Origin: Hyphomonadaceae bacterium
GTDB lineage: Bacteria; Pseudomonadota; Alphaproteobacteria; Caulobacterales; Aquidulcibacteraceae
NCBI GenBank assembly: GCA_016791425.1
Contig: JAEUMQ010000001.1
Span: 251,138-315,137, forward strand
Direction of reading: 5' to 3'
Length of the DNA stretch: 64,000 nucleotides
Made by a program: the position numbers and the translations under genes. Below, piece by piece: positions 35,248 through 44,339 of this stretch. The notes under the pieces were generated by a model. The model had not been told where the DNA came from. It ran no database searches and saw only the letters and a list, made by a program, of their open reading frames with translations. Within the stretch, counting starts at the first letter, position 1; each line of letters starts with the position of its first letter.

Positions 35248-38139
35248 ATGCGACTTTCAAACAAGCTGAGTCTGCTCGGCGCCACGTTTCTTGTTGGCCT
35301 GAGCGCGGCGCCGGGCGCGCTGGCTCAAAGCCCGCCTGAGCCCACTGCGAACGACGAGATCGTCGTCACCGGCAGCCGCATTCCGCGCGCCAGCACGTTC
35401 AATTTCCCGGTTCCGCTGGCCGTCGCCGATGCGCGCGCGATTGTGGAATCCGGCTCCGCCCAGCTTGGCGACGTCGTCTCCTACTTCACCCAGATCAACC
35501 CGAACAACAATCTGCAGAACACCAGCGGCACGCTCTTCAACACCGGCCAGAACCGCGCCGACCTGCGCGGCCTGGGCTCGGTCCGCACCCTCGTCCTGGT
35601 CGATGGCCGGCGCCACATCTACACCGACGCCCGCTCGCCCGGCGTCGATCTGAACATGATCCCTTCGATGATGGTCGAGCGGATCGAAGTGATTTCCGGC
35701 GGCGCCTCGGCGGTCTACGGCTCCGACGCGATCTCCGGCGTCGTCAACGTCATCCTGCGCAAGGATCTCAATGGCTGGGTCGCCGACGCCCAGATCGGCA
35801 TGGCCGAGGAAGGCGACGGCGAGGAGCAGCGCTATTCTGTCGCGTACGGCGACGAGATCGGCGAGCGCTTCCGCTACACGATCGGCGGCGAATACTCCCG
35901 CGTCGAGAACATCATGGCGCCCGATCGCTGGGGCACGGACGTTTTCCCCGGCGTTCGGCGCAACAACCTCGTCACGCCTCAGCCTGTGATCGATCAAAGC
36001 CGTTCGATCACCGGTCCGACGCTCGGCACCTGGGTGCTGTCCTCCACGCGCTCGGCGGTTCTGAGCGAGCAGCGCACGAGCTATGGTCTGCTGACGGATC
36101 CGAACTGCTTCACCGCCGCGCCCCCGCAGGCCGCGCTCTGCCAGGATCCGCTGCTTGGCTACTCGCAGGTCTTCAACGAACTGCAGGGCGGCTCCGAGCG
36201 CGGCACCGTTCGCGCCTATGCTGAGTATGATCTGTCCGCGTCCTGGAAGATCTTCGGCGAGGCCGCTTACGCCATCGTGGACGGCTACGGCAAATTCCAG
36301 CCCGCGTTCTCCAACACCGCCACGATGCCGATCTTGTTCCGCGGCGACAACGCCTTCATGGCGCAGAACACCACGCTCTCCAACACGCTGCGCGGCTTCT
36401 GGACCGGCACGCCCGGCCGCACGCTCACCTCGACCTCGACCGCCAACGTCATCCGCTTCTGGCCCGAGCTCGGCGGTCGCAACAGCGCCACCGAGCGCAC
36501 GCTCTCGCGCGCCGTGGTCGGCCTCGAAGGCGAGTTCGACCTCTTCTCCAAGCGCTGGTCGGTGGACGCCTATTATCAATGGGCCGAGGTCAAGTCCGAC
36601 CTGATCAACGAGAACGTGCCGTGGAACGCCCGCGTGCAGCAGGCGGTGGACGCCATCGTCGTCAACGGCCAGATCGTCTGCCGCAACAACACCAATGGCT
36701 GCGTCCCGTACGACATCATCAACGGCCCCTCGCAGGCCGCGATCGATTGGGTGAACCGCGATTCCTTCTCCACCGGCGTCACCACCGAAGAGGTCGCGAG
36801 CGCCAACTTCTCCGGCGAGCTCTTCGATCTGCCCGCCGGCCCCGTCGGCATCGCCGGCGGCGCCGAGTACCGCAAGGAAGAGAATACCTTCTCCCAGGAC
36901 GCGCTGAGCGCATCCGGCGTGCTCTTCATCAACGCGCTCGGCAGCCTCGGCGGCGCGTTCGACATCACCGAGGGCTACCTCGAAGTGCGCGTGCCGCTGC
37001 TGGCCGACCTTCCGCTCGTGAAAGAGCTGTCGTTCGAGGCCGCCGGCCGCATCGCCGAATACTCGACCTTCGGCGAGACCGACGCACACCGCTATGTTCT
37101 GTCCTACCGCCCGCTGGAACACGTGTGGTTCCGCGCGAGCCAGGGCTCGAGCGTGCGCGGCCCCAACGTCGTGGAGCTCTACGCCCCGCAAGGGCAGAAT
37201 TTCCTCACCGTGCGCGATCCGTGCGACCCTACCGCGCCGACGCCCGCGGCCTTCCTCGCCAACGTGCTGACGAACTGCGCGGCCGCGATCCCGGGCTATA
37301 ACCGTAACACCTTCATCTCCAACATCCGCACGCAGACGGCGCGCATCCGCACAGGCGGCAATCCCGACCTGCTGCCGGAAGAAGCGGAAACGACGACCAT
37401 CGGCGTCGTGTTCCAGCCGACTTGGGTCGAGAACTTCGCGGCCTCGTTCGACTACTGGCATATCGAGCTGGAGGGCGGCATCTCCTCGCTGCCCGCCCAG
37501 ACGACGATCGACCTCTGCTACCGCGCCTCGGGCGGGGCTCTGTCGTCGCCGAACTGCACGAGCGTGATCCGCGACTCCAACGGCTCGCAGACCGGCACGG
37601 TCGGCGGCGTCGTCGACATCGTCGGCACGAACCTCAACCTGCAGACCTTCGACGTCGAAGGCTGGGACGCGTCGGTCCAATACGCATTCGAGATGGGCGA
37701 TCTTGGCCATGTCGGCATGCGCGTCGATGTGACCCGCGCCTTCCGATTCGAGGTCGTGACCGCGCCTGGTCAGGACACGCTTCGTTGGCAGAACACCGTC
37801 AACAACGCGCTGCCGGAATGGAAGGGCACGATCTCGCTCGACTACGACCGCGGTCCCTTCTCGCTCGGCTGGACGACCCTCTTCATCGGCAGCATGGCGG
37901 TCTCCAGCACCCTCGATCCGACGCTCGTCCGGCCGTACTATACCGGCGATCAATTCACCCACGATCTGCGGTTGGCCTATCAGCTGAGCGACGATGTTCG
38001 CCTTCGCGGCGGCATTCTCAACCTCAGCAACGAGTATCCCCCGCCGCTGCCGGAAACCTTCGATGGACGCGGCACAGGATCGTCCGTGTACGACAATCGC
38101 GGCCGATTCCTCTATATCGGCGCCAATTTCGAGTTCTGA
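35248..38139 (+). CDS. TonB-dependent receptor
   Basis: A 963-aa outer-membrane transporter. The signal is MRLSNKLSLLGATFLVGLSA, ending at ALAQ. A TonB-box-like segment (NDEIVVTGSRIPRAS) follows, with the plug (LRGLGSVRTLVLVDGRRH, ISGGASAVYGSDAISGVVNV) to about residue 170. The barrel has many acidic/aromatic strands and ends GRFLYIGANFEF, the C-terminal Phe signal for barrel assembly. The ligand is unknown: no siderophore or vitamin genes lie next to it. It starts at ATG 35248 downstream of two palindromes. Confidence 0.93.
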   Translation: MRLSNKLSLLGATFLVGLSAAPGALAQSPPEPTANDEIVVTGSRIPRASTFNFPVPLAVADARAIVESGSAQLGDVVSYFTQINPNNNLQNTSGTLFNTGQNRADLRGLGSVRTLVLVDGRRHIYTDARSPGVDLNMIPSMMVERIEVISGGASAVYGSDAISGVVNVILRKDLNGWVADAQIGMAEEGDGEEQRYSVAYGDEIGERFRYTIGGEYSRVENIMAPDRWGTDVFPGVRRNNLVTPQPVIDQSRSITGPTLGTWVLSSTRSAVLSEQRTSYGLLTDPNCFTAAPPQAALCQDPLLGYSQVFNELQGGSERGTVRAYAEYDLSASWKIFGEAAYAIVDGYGKFQPAFSNTATMPILFRGDNAFMAQNTTLSNTLRGFWTGTPGRTLTSTSTANVIRFWPELGGRNSATERTLSRAVVGLEGEFDLFSKRWSVDAYYQWAEVKSDLINENVPWNARVQQAVDAIVVNGQIVCRNNTNGCVPYDIINGPSQAAIDWVNRDSFSTGVTTEEVASANFSGELFDLPAGPVGIAGGAEYRKEENTFSQDALSASGVLFINALGSLGGAFDITEGYLEVRVPLLADLPLVKELSFEAAGRIAEYSTFGETDAHRYVLSYRPLEHVWFRASQGSSVRGPNVVELYAPQGQNFLTVRDPCDPTAPTPAAFLANVLTNCAAAIPGYNRNTFISNIRTQTARIRTGGNPDLLPEEAETTTIGVVFQPTWVENFAASFDYWHIELEGGISSLPAQTTIDLCYRASGGALSSPNCTSVIRDSNGSQTGTVGGVVDIVGTNLNLQTFDVEGWDASVQYAFEMGDLGHVGMRVDVTRAFRFEVVTAPGQDTLRWQNTVNNALPEWKGTISLDYDRGPFSLGWTTLFIGSMAVSSTLDPTLVRPYYTGDQFTHDLRLAYQLSDDVRLRGGILNLSNEYPPPLPETFDGRGTGSSVYDNRGRFLYIGANFEF

Positions 38140-38196
38140 TCACGTCGAGCCTGGACGCGGCGCGCTCACACGCGCCGCGTTTTCTTTTTGCGCGGC

Positions 38197-39420
38197 CTAC
38201 GTCAGCACGCCCATCAGCGCCGCGTGCACGATCGGCCGCACCGCCGCCAGCCGTCCGTCGTTGCAGGCCGCGATGCTCGCGCGCCCGCCGGCCGGATCGA
38301 CGAGCGCTTCAGCATACCAGAGCGAGTTCGTGCCGTTGTGCCACAACCCCTCTGACCGCACGTGCCAGCCGAGCGCGTAATCGCCGCCGAACGGGGGCGT
38401 ATGCAGCGTGTTCCACGTCTCGCGTCGCAAGAGGCCCGAGCGGCGCCGATGCGCGTCGAGATATTTCATCATGTCGCCGAGCGATGCGTGCACGCGCCCC
38501 GCCGGTCCCCAGGCCGCGGGGATGTCGCTGAGCGGCGATCCCGGCGGATGCGGCGTCACGCTTTCTGTGAGCCAGGAAGCGTGCCCGACCGGCTGGTCGC
38601 CGCCGCCGATCGCGCCTGGCGCGCCGAACCCGGTCGCGCGCATGCCAAGCGGCCGGAAGAGCAGCGACCGGATCAGCGTCTCCCAGGGCGCGCCAAGCGC
38701 CTCTTCGAGCAACACCCCGGCGATCACGTAGCCGCTGTTCGAGTAGAGGAACGTGCGCTCGCGCGGCCCCGCCGGCGGCTGACGCAAGGCCTGCCGCGCG
38801 ACCGTGAGCCGGCTCTCCCGCGGATCGGCCTCCTGCAGGGGCAGGCGCATCGTGGCGAGATCCACCACCTCGGTCTGCAGACCGGCGCGGTGGCTCAGCA
38901 AATGCCGCAACGTCGCGTCGCGATACTCCGCGCGCATGTCCGGGAACCGGGCGCCGAGCCGCACGCCGATCGTGTCGTCCCAACCGAGGACGCCAGCCTC
39001 TACGCAGCGCGCAACGAGCGTCGCGGTCATTGACTTGGTGATCGAGCCCATGTGCCAGCGATCGCTCGCAGTGACCGCGCCGGGCAGCCCGCGCTGCCGC
39101 ACTCCCGTCGCCAGCTGCCGGCCTTCTCCGGTGGCCAGATGCGACGCCGCCGCCAGCGCCGGGGTGTCCACGCTGGCGCGCAGGAGCTCGAACTCCGCCT
39201 CCGTCAGGGGCGCGCCGGACCGGGTGCATTGTGACGCGCCGAGATCTCCGGCCTGGGCGTCGCTGGGACGGATGAGCGGCAGCCCGGCGCAATCGGCCGT
39301 GAGCGCGGCCGTCACCGAGACCATCAGCGCTCGCCGCGAAATGACCGCCCGCTCGCGAACCAAGTCCGGTCTCCGCCCGCCCATCCCGCGCCCGCGCGTC
39401 GCCGCGCGCTGGTTGCGCAT
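38197..39420 (-). CDS. Serine hydrolase, beta-lactamase/transpeptidase-like (class C fold)
   Basis: A 407-aa exported serine hydrolase. The catalytic motifs are S-x-x-K in MGSITKSMTATLV, the YSN motif in FLYSNSGYVIAGV, and a KTG-like HNGTNSLWY, in place of the classical Lys-Thr-Gly. The N-terminus contains a twin-arginine-like SRRALMVSV and a hydrophobic stretch to DCAGL, suggesting periplasmic export or lipidation. Family members are esterases, D-aminopeptidases or carboxypeptidases; a true beta-lactamase is unlikely with the HNG motif. It is convergent with the TonB receptor. Confidence 0.87.
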   Translation of the reverse strand: MRNQRAATRGRGMGGRRPDLVRERAVISRRALMVSVTAALTADCAGLPLIRPSDAQAGDLGASQCTRSGAPLTEAEFELLRASVDTPALAAASHLATGEGRQLATGVRQRGLPGAVTASDRWHMGSITKSMTATLVARCVEAGVLGWDDTIGVRLGARFPDMRAEYRDATLRHLLSHRAGLQTEVVDLATMRLPLQEADPRESRLTVARQALRQPPAGPRERTFLYSNSGYVIAGVLLEEALGAPWETLIRSLLFRPLGMRATGFGAPGAIGGGDQPVGHASWLTESVTPHPPGSPLSDIPAAWGPAGRVHASLGDMMKYLDAHRRRSGLLRRETWNTLHTPPFGGDYALGWHVRSEGLWHNGTNSLWYAEALVDPAGGRASIAACNDGRLAAVRPIVHAALMGVLT

Positions 39421-39516
39421 GAGCCCCGCCTATTTGGATACAGGATTGCCCAAGGACGCCAAGCCCCCGGACGCCAAGCCCGAAAGCAGGCCCCCGGCGC
39501 AGACTCCATGCCGTGG

Positions 39517-39720
39517 CTATCCCGCGCAGCGGTCCTTGCCGGTCTGGTCGATCACCTTGAAGCCCTGAGCGCAGACCTGCGCCAGGGCGCTGTCGGCCTT
39601 GATCGGGGAAGGCACCCGGTCGCGGATGAGATAGAGCCCGCCCCAGATCACCAGCACGAGCACGCCGATGCCGAAAAGCTGGAAGAGGCGTTTGAAGACG
39701 TGCTCGGTCTCGGGCGACAT
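39517..39720 (-). CDS. Small single-pass membrane protein (67 aa)
   Basis: A short protein with one TM helix (FGIGVLVLVIWGGLYLI, residues about 16-33) and a periplasmic or cytoplasmic C-terminal segment with two Cys (AQVCAQGFKVIDQTGKDRCAG). No family is recognised. It follows truA on the same strand by 32 bp, so it may share its transcript. Confidence 0.65.
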   Translation of the reverse strand: MSPETEHVFKRLFQLFGIGVLVLVIWGGLYLIRDRVPSPIKADSALAQVCAQGFKVIDQTGKDRCAG

Positions 39721-39752
39721 GCCCCATCCTGCGCGGATAGACCCGCGCTCTG

Positions 39753-40502
39753 TCAATCGTCCGCGCGATAGTCCACGCGCAGCAGATAGAGCCCCTCCCC
39801 GGGCGCCACCGGCCCGCACCGCCCCCGGTCCCTTGCCTCCAGCGCGTCCGCGATGTCCCGCACACGCCAATGCCCCAGCCCCACTTCCGCCAGGCTCCCC
39901 ACCATCGACCGCACCTGCCGGTGCAGGAACGAACGCGCCTCGCAGATCACCTCGATCTCCTCGCCGCGTCGCGCGACGTCGCACCGGTCGAGCGTCTTCA
40001 CCGGGCTCTTCGCCTGGCACTGGCTGTCCCGAAACGTCGTGAAATCATGCTTTCCGAGCAGGCCTCGGGCCGCCGCGTGCATCGCCTCCGCGTCGAGCGG
40101 CGCCGCCAGCCGCCACGCGCGCCCCTTGTCGAGCGTCAGGTCCGCGCGCCGGTTCACGATGCGGTAGAGATAGACGCGCCGGATCGCATCGAAGCGCGCG
40201 TGGAAGTCCGCCGCGACCGCTTCGGCCTTCAGCACCGCAACTGGCGCCGGCCGCAGATGCGCATTGAGCGCGTCGCGCAGCCGATCGGCGCTGAGCGGTT
40301 TTTGCACATCGACATGCGCGACCTGCCCGTAAGCGTGCACGCCGGAATCCGTGCGTCCGGCGCCGACGACCTCCGTCCGCTCTCCGGCGAGCTTGAACAC
40401 GGCCTCTTCCAGCGCGCCCTGCACGCTGGCCCCTTCCGCCTGGCGCTGCCAGCCGGAGAAGGCGCCGCCCTCGTACTCGATCGTCAGCTTGAAGCGGGCC
40501 AA
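39753..40502 (-). CDS. truA: tRNA pseudouridine(38-40) synthase TruA
   Basis: Modifies U38-U40 in tRNA anticodon stems. It has 249 aa; the catalytic Asp52 is in [15 protein letters not shown]. Other conserved blocks are [45 protein letters not shown] and [11 protein letters not shown]. No ATG is available near the conserved N-terminus. The start is TTG 40502 (TTG-GCC-CGC), which lies within the first of three tandem palindromic repeats. Confidence 0.94.
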   Translation of the reverse strand: MARFKLTIEYEGGAFSGWQRQAEGASVQGALEEAVFKLAGERTEVVGAGRTDSGVHAYGQVAHVDVQKPLSADRLRDALNAHLRPAPVAVLKAEAVAADFHARFDAIRRVYLYRIVNRRADLTLDKGRAWRLAAPLDAEAMHAAARGLLGKHDFTTFRDSQCQAKSPVKTLDRCDVARRGEEIEVICEARSFLHRQVRSMVGSLAEVGLGHWRVRDIADALEARDRGRCGPVAPGEGLYLLRVDYRADD

Positions 40503-40668
40503 GGACCGTTTCCCGAAAAGTGTTCTGCGGTTTTCGGATAAGAAACGGTCCCGTCAAAGGACCGTTTCCCGAAAAGTGTTGTGCGGTTTTCGGATAAGAA
40601 ACGGTCCCGTCAAAGGACCGCTTCCCGAAAAGTGCCCTGCGGTTTTCGGATAAGAAACGGTCCTGTCA
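40501..40668. repeat. Three tandem 56-bp palindromic repeats
   Basis: Three near-identical 56-bp units begin at 40501, 40557 and 40613. Each unit contains the 10-bp perfect arms GGACCGTTTC and GAAACGGTCC, an inner CCGAAAA / TTTTCGG pair and a central GTGTTCTGC (varied to GTGTTGTGC and GTGCCCTGC). The units can fold as long hairpins. The core resembles the widespread alphaproteobacterial CGGTTTTC palindrome. They fill the space between truA and the next lipoprotein gene, and the truA start codon lies inside the first unit. Confidence 0.93.
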
Positions 40669-40674
40669 AAGCGC

Positions 40675-41265
40675 TCAGTTCGCTTCGGCCCGCTCATAGG
40701 CGAGCGCCATGCAGAGCTGCGCGCCTGCCTGCCCCGGCGGATCGCCCGACAGCGTGAGCAGCCGCAACTCTTCCTGCACCGGCCCTTCGGGCTCCCATAC
40801 CAGCACGCGCGAAGTCGGCCGCGCGCCGCAGAATCGCTGCCCTCCTTCCGGCGCGGTCTCTTCCACGACGCGGTAGACCAGCACCCGCGAGGCCTCCACC
40901 GGCAGATCCATCAGCGATCGGATCGTCTGCCCCTCCACCGCGACAGCCGGTCCGATCGAGCCCTCGAGCGCGCCTTCCATCAGCAGGCCGGTTTCGCCGC
41001 GCAGCGAAAGGATCTCGCTCGCCTGGGTTTCCTTGGCCGCCGCATCCGGCATGCGCGTCGTCAGCGTGACGACGAGCCGACCGGTGGTGGCCCGCGCGGT
41101 CTCCGAGGAGGCCCGGTAGCGCCGCCCCGGCGCCGATTCCGGCGCCGGGGCCTGCATCTCGGGATTGGCCTCCGGAGCTGCCGGGGTCTCGCCTCCCCCG
41201 CCGCGATCGCAAGCGCCGGCAAAGGCCGCGAGCGCGAAGGCCATGCACCATGCCCGAGCCGTCAC
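40675..41265 (-). CDS. Hypothetical lipoprotein (196 aa)
   Basis: An exported lipoprotein of unknown function. It starts at GTG 41265, preceded by a GGAGG-type ribosome-binding site. The signal leads to FAGAC (Cys19). The mature N-terminus is a Pro/Glu-rich linker, then a predicted beta domain (LVVTLTTRMPDA, EGALEGSIGPAVAVEGQ, VLVYRVVEETAPEGG). The protein has two further Cys near the end (FCGARP, QLCMAL). An internal ATG at 41244 still leaves a lipobox. Confidence 0.68.
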   Translation of the reverse strand: MTARAWCMAFALAAFAGACDRGGGGETPAAPEANPEMQAPAPESAPGRRYRASSETARATTGRLVVTLTTRMPDAAAKETQASEILSLRGETGLLMEGALEGSIGPAVAVEGQTIRSLMDLPVEASRVLVYRVVEETAPEGGQRFCGARPTSRVLVWEPEGPVQEELRLLTLSGDPPGQAGAQLCMALAYERAEAN

Positions 41266-41385
41266 GCCATCCTCCTCCGCCGGGATTTCAAGGCCATCCC
41301 TGGCGCGTCCGCAACCAGACGCAAGTTTCGGGGTGTCGAGGCGCTCTTAGACAAGGGAAAGGGGCAAATCCAAGACGCCGCCGCC

Positions 41386-42318
41386 TCAGCCAAGATTTGT
41401 TCCCGCAGGCGTCGGCGCGCCGCGCAGGAAATCGCCCGCTTCCAAGGCCGCGCCGCCCTCGCGCTGAACGCTGAGCAGGCGCACCGCCCCCTCTCCGCAG
41501 GCGATGAGCAGCCGGTCGTCGAGCGCCGCCCCGGGCGCGCCCTCGCCGGCCTCGACCCGCGAAAAGAGCGCCCTGGTCCGCACCGGCCCCCGCGCCGTCG
41601 GCAGCATGAACCAGGCGCCCGGCGCCGGCGCGAGCCCGCGGATCTGGCAATCCACCGCCGTCGCCGACTTTGTCCAATCGATCCGGGTGTCCGCGGACGT
41701 CAGCTTGTGCGCATGGACGACCCCCTCTTCGTCCTGCGGGACGGCCTTCGCCTCGCCCCGTTCGAGCTTGGCCAACGTCTCCGCCAGCAGCGAGGCCCCC
41801 ATCGCCGCGAGCCGGTCGTGCAGCGTTCCGGCGGTGTCCTCCGCCGCGATCGGCGTTTCCGCCGACGCCAGCACCGGGCCGGTGTCGAGCCCCGCCTCCA
41901 TCTGCATGACCTGCACGCCGGTGATCGCGTCCCCCGCCATCAGCGCGCGCTGGATTGGCGCGGCCCCGCGCCAGCGCGGCAGGAGCGAGCCGTGCAGGTT
42001 GAGGCATCCCAGCCGCGGCGCATCGAGGATCGGCTGCGGCAGGAGGAGCCCGTAGGCGACGACCACCGCCGCATCGAGGCCGAGCGCGGCGAACGCAGCC
42101 TGTTCCTCCCGGTCCTTCAGCGCTTCCGGCGTGCGCACCGGCAATCCGGCGGCGACGGCGAACGCATGCACCGGGGTCGGCCGATCCTGCTTGCCCCGCC
42201 CGGCCGGACGCGGCGGCTGCGAATAGACGCACGCGATCTCATGCCCTGCCGCGATCAGCGCCCGCAGCGACGGCAATGCGAAATCGGGCGAGCCCATGAA
42301 GGCGAGGCGCAGACTCAT
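41386..42318 (-). CDS. fmt: Methionyl-tRNA formyltransferase
   Basis: Formylates initiator Met-tRNA with 10-formyl-tetrahydrofolate. It has 310 aa. The N-terminal catalytic domain shows [16 protein letters not shown] and the conserved [20 protein letters not shown] with the catalytic His. The later [11 protein letters not shown] block and the C-terminal tRNA-binding domain ([15 protein letters not shown]) follow. It is 9 bp downstream of the degenerate GGDEF-EAL gene on the same strand. Confidence 0.96.
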   Translation of the reverse strand: MSLRLAFMGSPDFALPSLRALIAAGHEIACVYSQPPRPAGRGKQDRPTPVHAFAVAAGLPVRTPEALKDREEQAAFAALGLDAAVVVAYGLLLPQPILDAPRLGCLNLHGSLLPRWRGAAPIQRALMAGDAITGVQVMQMEAGLDTGPVLASAETPIAAEDTAGTLHDRLAAMGASLLAETLAKLERGEAKAVPQDEEGVVHAHKLTSADTRIDWTKSATAVDCQIRGLAPAPGAWFMLPTARGPVRTRALFSRVEAGEGAPGAALDDRLLIACGEGAVRLLSVQREGGAALEAGDFLRGAPTPAGTNLG

Positions 42319-42327
42319 TCGCCTCTC

Positions 42328-43524
42328 TTAGCGGATCACGATCCCTTCGGAATGCGGCGCCGGCGCTTCCGCAGCGTCGGCCGGCGCCTGCCGCGGCGGC
42401 CAGAAGACGTCGCTGGCGAAGAAGTCCACGCCCGCGCTGGCGCCCGCGGCGAGCAGCGCTTCGCTGCGCGCGCCCTCCACGCAGAGCTTAAGATGGCGCC
42501 CACGCGCGGCGCGTCCCCAGCCGCCCACCAGATCGACCAGATGCTTGAGCGCCGCGCCGTCCGCATCGCGCCGGTGCTGCGGCAGCGCCGCGCCGATCGA
42601 CCAGGCGCCGGTCTCCACCACGCGCTGGAACGTGGGCTCAGTGTGATGCAGCTGCAGCGCCACTTGCCGGACATGCGCGCGCAATTGCCCCACCCACTCG
42701 GTCAGCACCGAATGCGGCGTGTTCGGCTCGATCTCCGCGATCCGCGCCACGAGGCGCTCCAGCACCGCCGCTGGCAGCGCGCGCAACCGCGCCAGGTACG
42801 CAATGCGCGTGCGCAGATGGCGCATCGTCGCGGCGTGCACGGTGAAGCCGACGACGCCGCGCCCGCCGCGCAGGAGCAAGCCCTCGACCCCGTCCGCCGC
42901 CGCATCGAGCACCGCGTGGTCGAGCTCGGCGTAGCTCTGCGCGCCATGCTCGCCGGTGCGCGCGTAATGCGCATCGTAGCCGCAGCGGATCACGCCCATG
43001 TCGCAGAAGGTCGGGGTGCAGAAATGGCAGGCGATAAATTGCGCCTGCGCCGTCCAGATCGGTTGGAACACGATCTGGTGATCGCCGTGCGCGGGCGAAG
43101 GCGCGGCCTTGGCCGGCGCCGGCGGCGAGCTCATGAGCTGGGCAAGCGCGCCCTGTTCGAGCGTCATCTCCTCCACCCGCGCGCGCAGGCTCTCCAGCCC
43201 TTCCTCGCCGGTATAGAACGCCGTCAGCAGCGCCTGGATCTCCGCGCAGCGCGCCTTGAGATCCTGCGCCTCGCCGTGCGCGAAGACGACGAGAAACCCG
43301 TCTCCGCACGGAATGATGATGTCGTCTGGCCCGACGCAGCCGCGCAGGAAATCCACCGAGCCGGCGCGGATGCGGTCGCGCACGAGCGGCCAATGGTGGC
43401 CCACGCGGCGGATGATCTCGTCGAGATTGACGATCTGAACCTGCGCGGCGTCGACCGTGCGATTGGTCTTCGCCACGGCCTTCAGCTTGAGGAGCACCTC
43501 GTCGAAGACGCCATCGACGCTCAT
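42328..43524 (-). CDS. Degenerate GGDEF-EAL-like protein
   Basis: A 398-aa cytoplasmic protein without a signal. Residues about 25-85 follow a diguanylate-cyclase pattern (VQIVNLDEIIRRVGHHW ... IIPCGDGFLVVF), with the signature Gly-Gly-Asp-Glu-Phe replaced by CGDGF (residues 73-77). After a coiled linker and a Pro/Ala-rich spacer, IVFQPIWTAQAQFIACHF parallels the start of an EAL domain (YQPIV..., EAL replaced by CHF), and VDFFASDVFWPP resembles its C-terminal Gly-x-Asp segment. Both active sites look dead, so a c-di-GMP-sensing or structural role is an inference. It lies between fmt and def. Confidence 0.55.
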   Translation of the reverse strand: MSVDGVFDEVLLKLKAVAKTNRTVDAAQVQIVNLDEIIRRVGHHWPLVRDRIRAGSVDFLRGCVGPDDIIIPCGDGFLVVFAHGEAQDLKARCAEIQALLTAFYTGEEGLESLRARVEEMTLEQGALAQLMSSPPAPAKAAPSPAHGDHQIVFQPIWTAQAQFIACHFCTPTFCDMGVIRCGYDAHYARTGEHGAQSYAELDHAVLDAAADGVEGLLLRGGRGVVGFTVHAATMRHLRTRIAYLARLRALPAAVLERLVARIAEIEPNTPHSVLTEWVGQLRAHVRQVALQLHHTEPTFQRVVETGAWSIGAALPQHRRDADGAALKHLVDLVGGWGRAARGRHLKLCVEGARSEALLAAGASAGVDFFASDVFWPPRQAPADAAEAPAPHSEGIVIR

Positions 43525-43606
43525 GCCCGACCCTGCCCGTTTTGGGGCTAAGGACAGGTAAAAATTCGCATCATTAGTAATCTTGCGGGTCGCCGCCCCA
43601 GCAACG

Positions 43607-44140
43607 CTAGAGCGCCGCGCCTTCCGAAGCGCGCTCGCGCTCGGCCTTCTTCACCTTCTTGATCGCGCTGTCGCGCTTCAGGCGCGACAGGTGATCAATG
43701 AAGAGCGTGCCTTCCAGGTGATCCATCTCGTGCTGGATGCAGACCGCGAAGAGCCCTTCGGCGTCCTCCACGATCTCCTGCCCGTCGCGATTGAGATATT
43801 TGAGCTTCACCTGCGCGGGCCGCTCCACCTCGTCATAGATGTCCGGGACCGACAGGCAGCCCTCTTCCCAGGGCTTGGTCTCTTCCGACGCCCACACGAT
43901 CTCCGGGTTCACGAAGAACCGCGGCTGCTTCTCCTCCTCCTTGGGGGAGATATCCATGACGATGATCCGCAGCGGCACGCCAATCTGAATCGCCGCCAGC
44001 CCGACGCCCGGCGCCGCGTACATGGTCTCCAGCATGTCGTCCATGAGCGCGCGATGCTCGTCCGTCACCGGCCCGACGACCGGCTTGGAGCGCTGCTTCA
44101 GGACGGGGTCCGGAACCGTGAGAATGGGGCGGATGGCCAT
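43607..44140 (-). CDS. def: Peptide deformylase
   Basis: Removes the formyl group from nascent chains. The 177-aa protein has motif [11 protein letters not shown] (residues about 46-54), motif II EGCLSVP with metal ligand Cys95, and motif [12 protein letters not shown] with His137, Glu138 and His141. It starts at ATG 44140 ([14 protein letters not shown]). The C-terminus is long and basic/acidic, as in alphaproteobacterial forms. The def and fmt pair is separated here by the degenerate GGDEF-EAL gene. Confidence 0.96.
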   Translation of the reverse strand: MAIRPILTVPDPVLKQRSKPVVGPVTDEHRALMDDMLETMYAAPGVGLAAIQIGVPLRIIVMDISPKEEEKQPRFFVNPEIVWASEETKPWEEGCLSVPDIYDEVERPAQVKLKYLNRDGQEIVEDAEGLFAVCIQHEMDHLEGTLFIDHLSRLKRDSAIKKVKKAERERASEGAAL

Positions 44141-44221
44141 GGCTTTGAGGTAAGTTTCTTCGCAAAGAACGTCAAGCGAACGCACCTTGCGCAGAGCCTC
44201 CGACACGCGCCATATCCCTCC

Positions 44222-44318
44222 CCGCAGGCAGGCGGCGGACGGCCGCCCCGCCAACCCGGTCAGGTCCGGAAGGAAGCAGCCGTAACGGGTTGCGTACGGG
44301 TCGTCGTCCTGTCTGCAC
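44222..44318 (+). ncRNA. ffs: Signal recognition particle RNA (4.5S, ffs)
   Basis: The diagnostic domain IV is present at 44259-44290: the sequence GGTCAGGTCCGGAAGGAAGC and then AGCCGTAACGGG, with the GGAA tetraloop and the asymmetric internal loop bound by Ffh. Flanking complementary strands (GCAGGC near 44224 and GTCTGC at 44311-44316) close the stem, so the ends are approximate. It lies between def and the oxidoreductase gene and is transcribed rightward. Confidence 0.93.
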
Positions 44319-44339
44319 TTTCACCAAGAGCGGCGGTTG

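Noticed and set aside
35257..37962. A 901-codon minus-strand frame opposite the TonB receptor
   Set aside because: A long antisense frame typical of GC-rich DNA. The receptor on the plus strand explains the region completely.
38197..39420. Antibiotic-inactivating beta-lactamase
   Set aside because: The motif after the serine is HNG, not KTG, and the overall pattern is that of esterase/peptidase-type serine hydrolases.
40501..40668. CRISPR array
   Set aside because: The three repeats are directly tandem with no unique spacers and are themselves palindromic; no cas gene is near.
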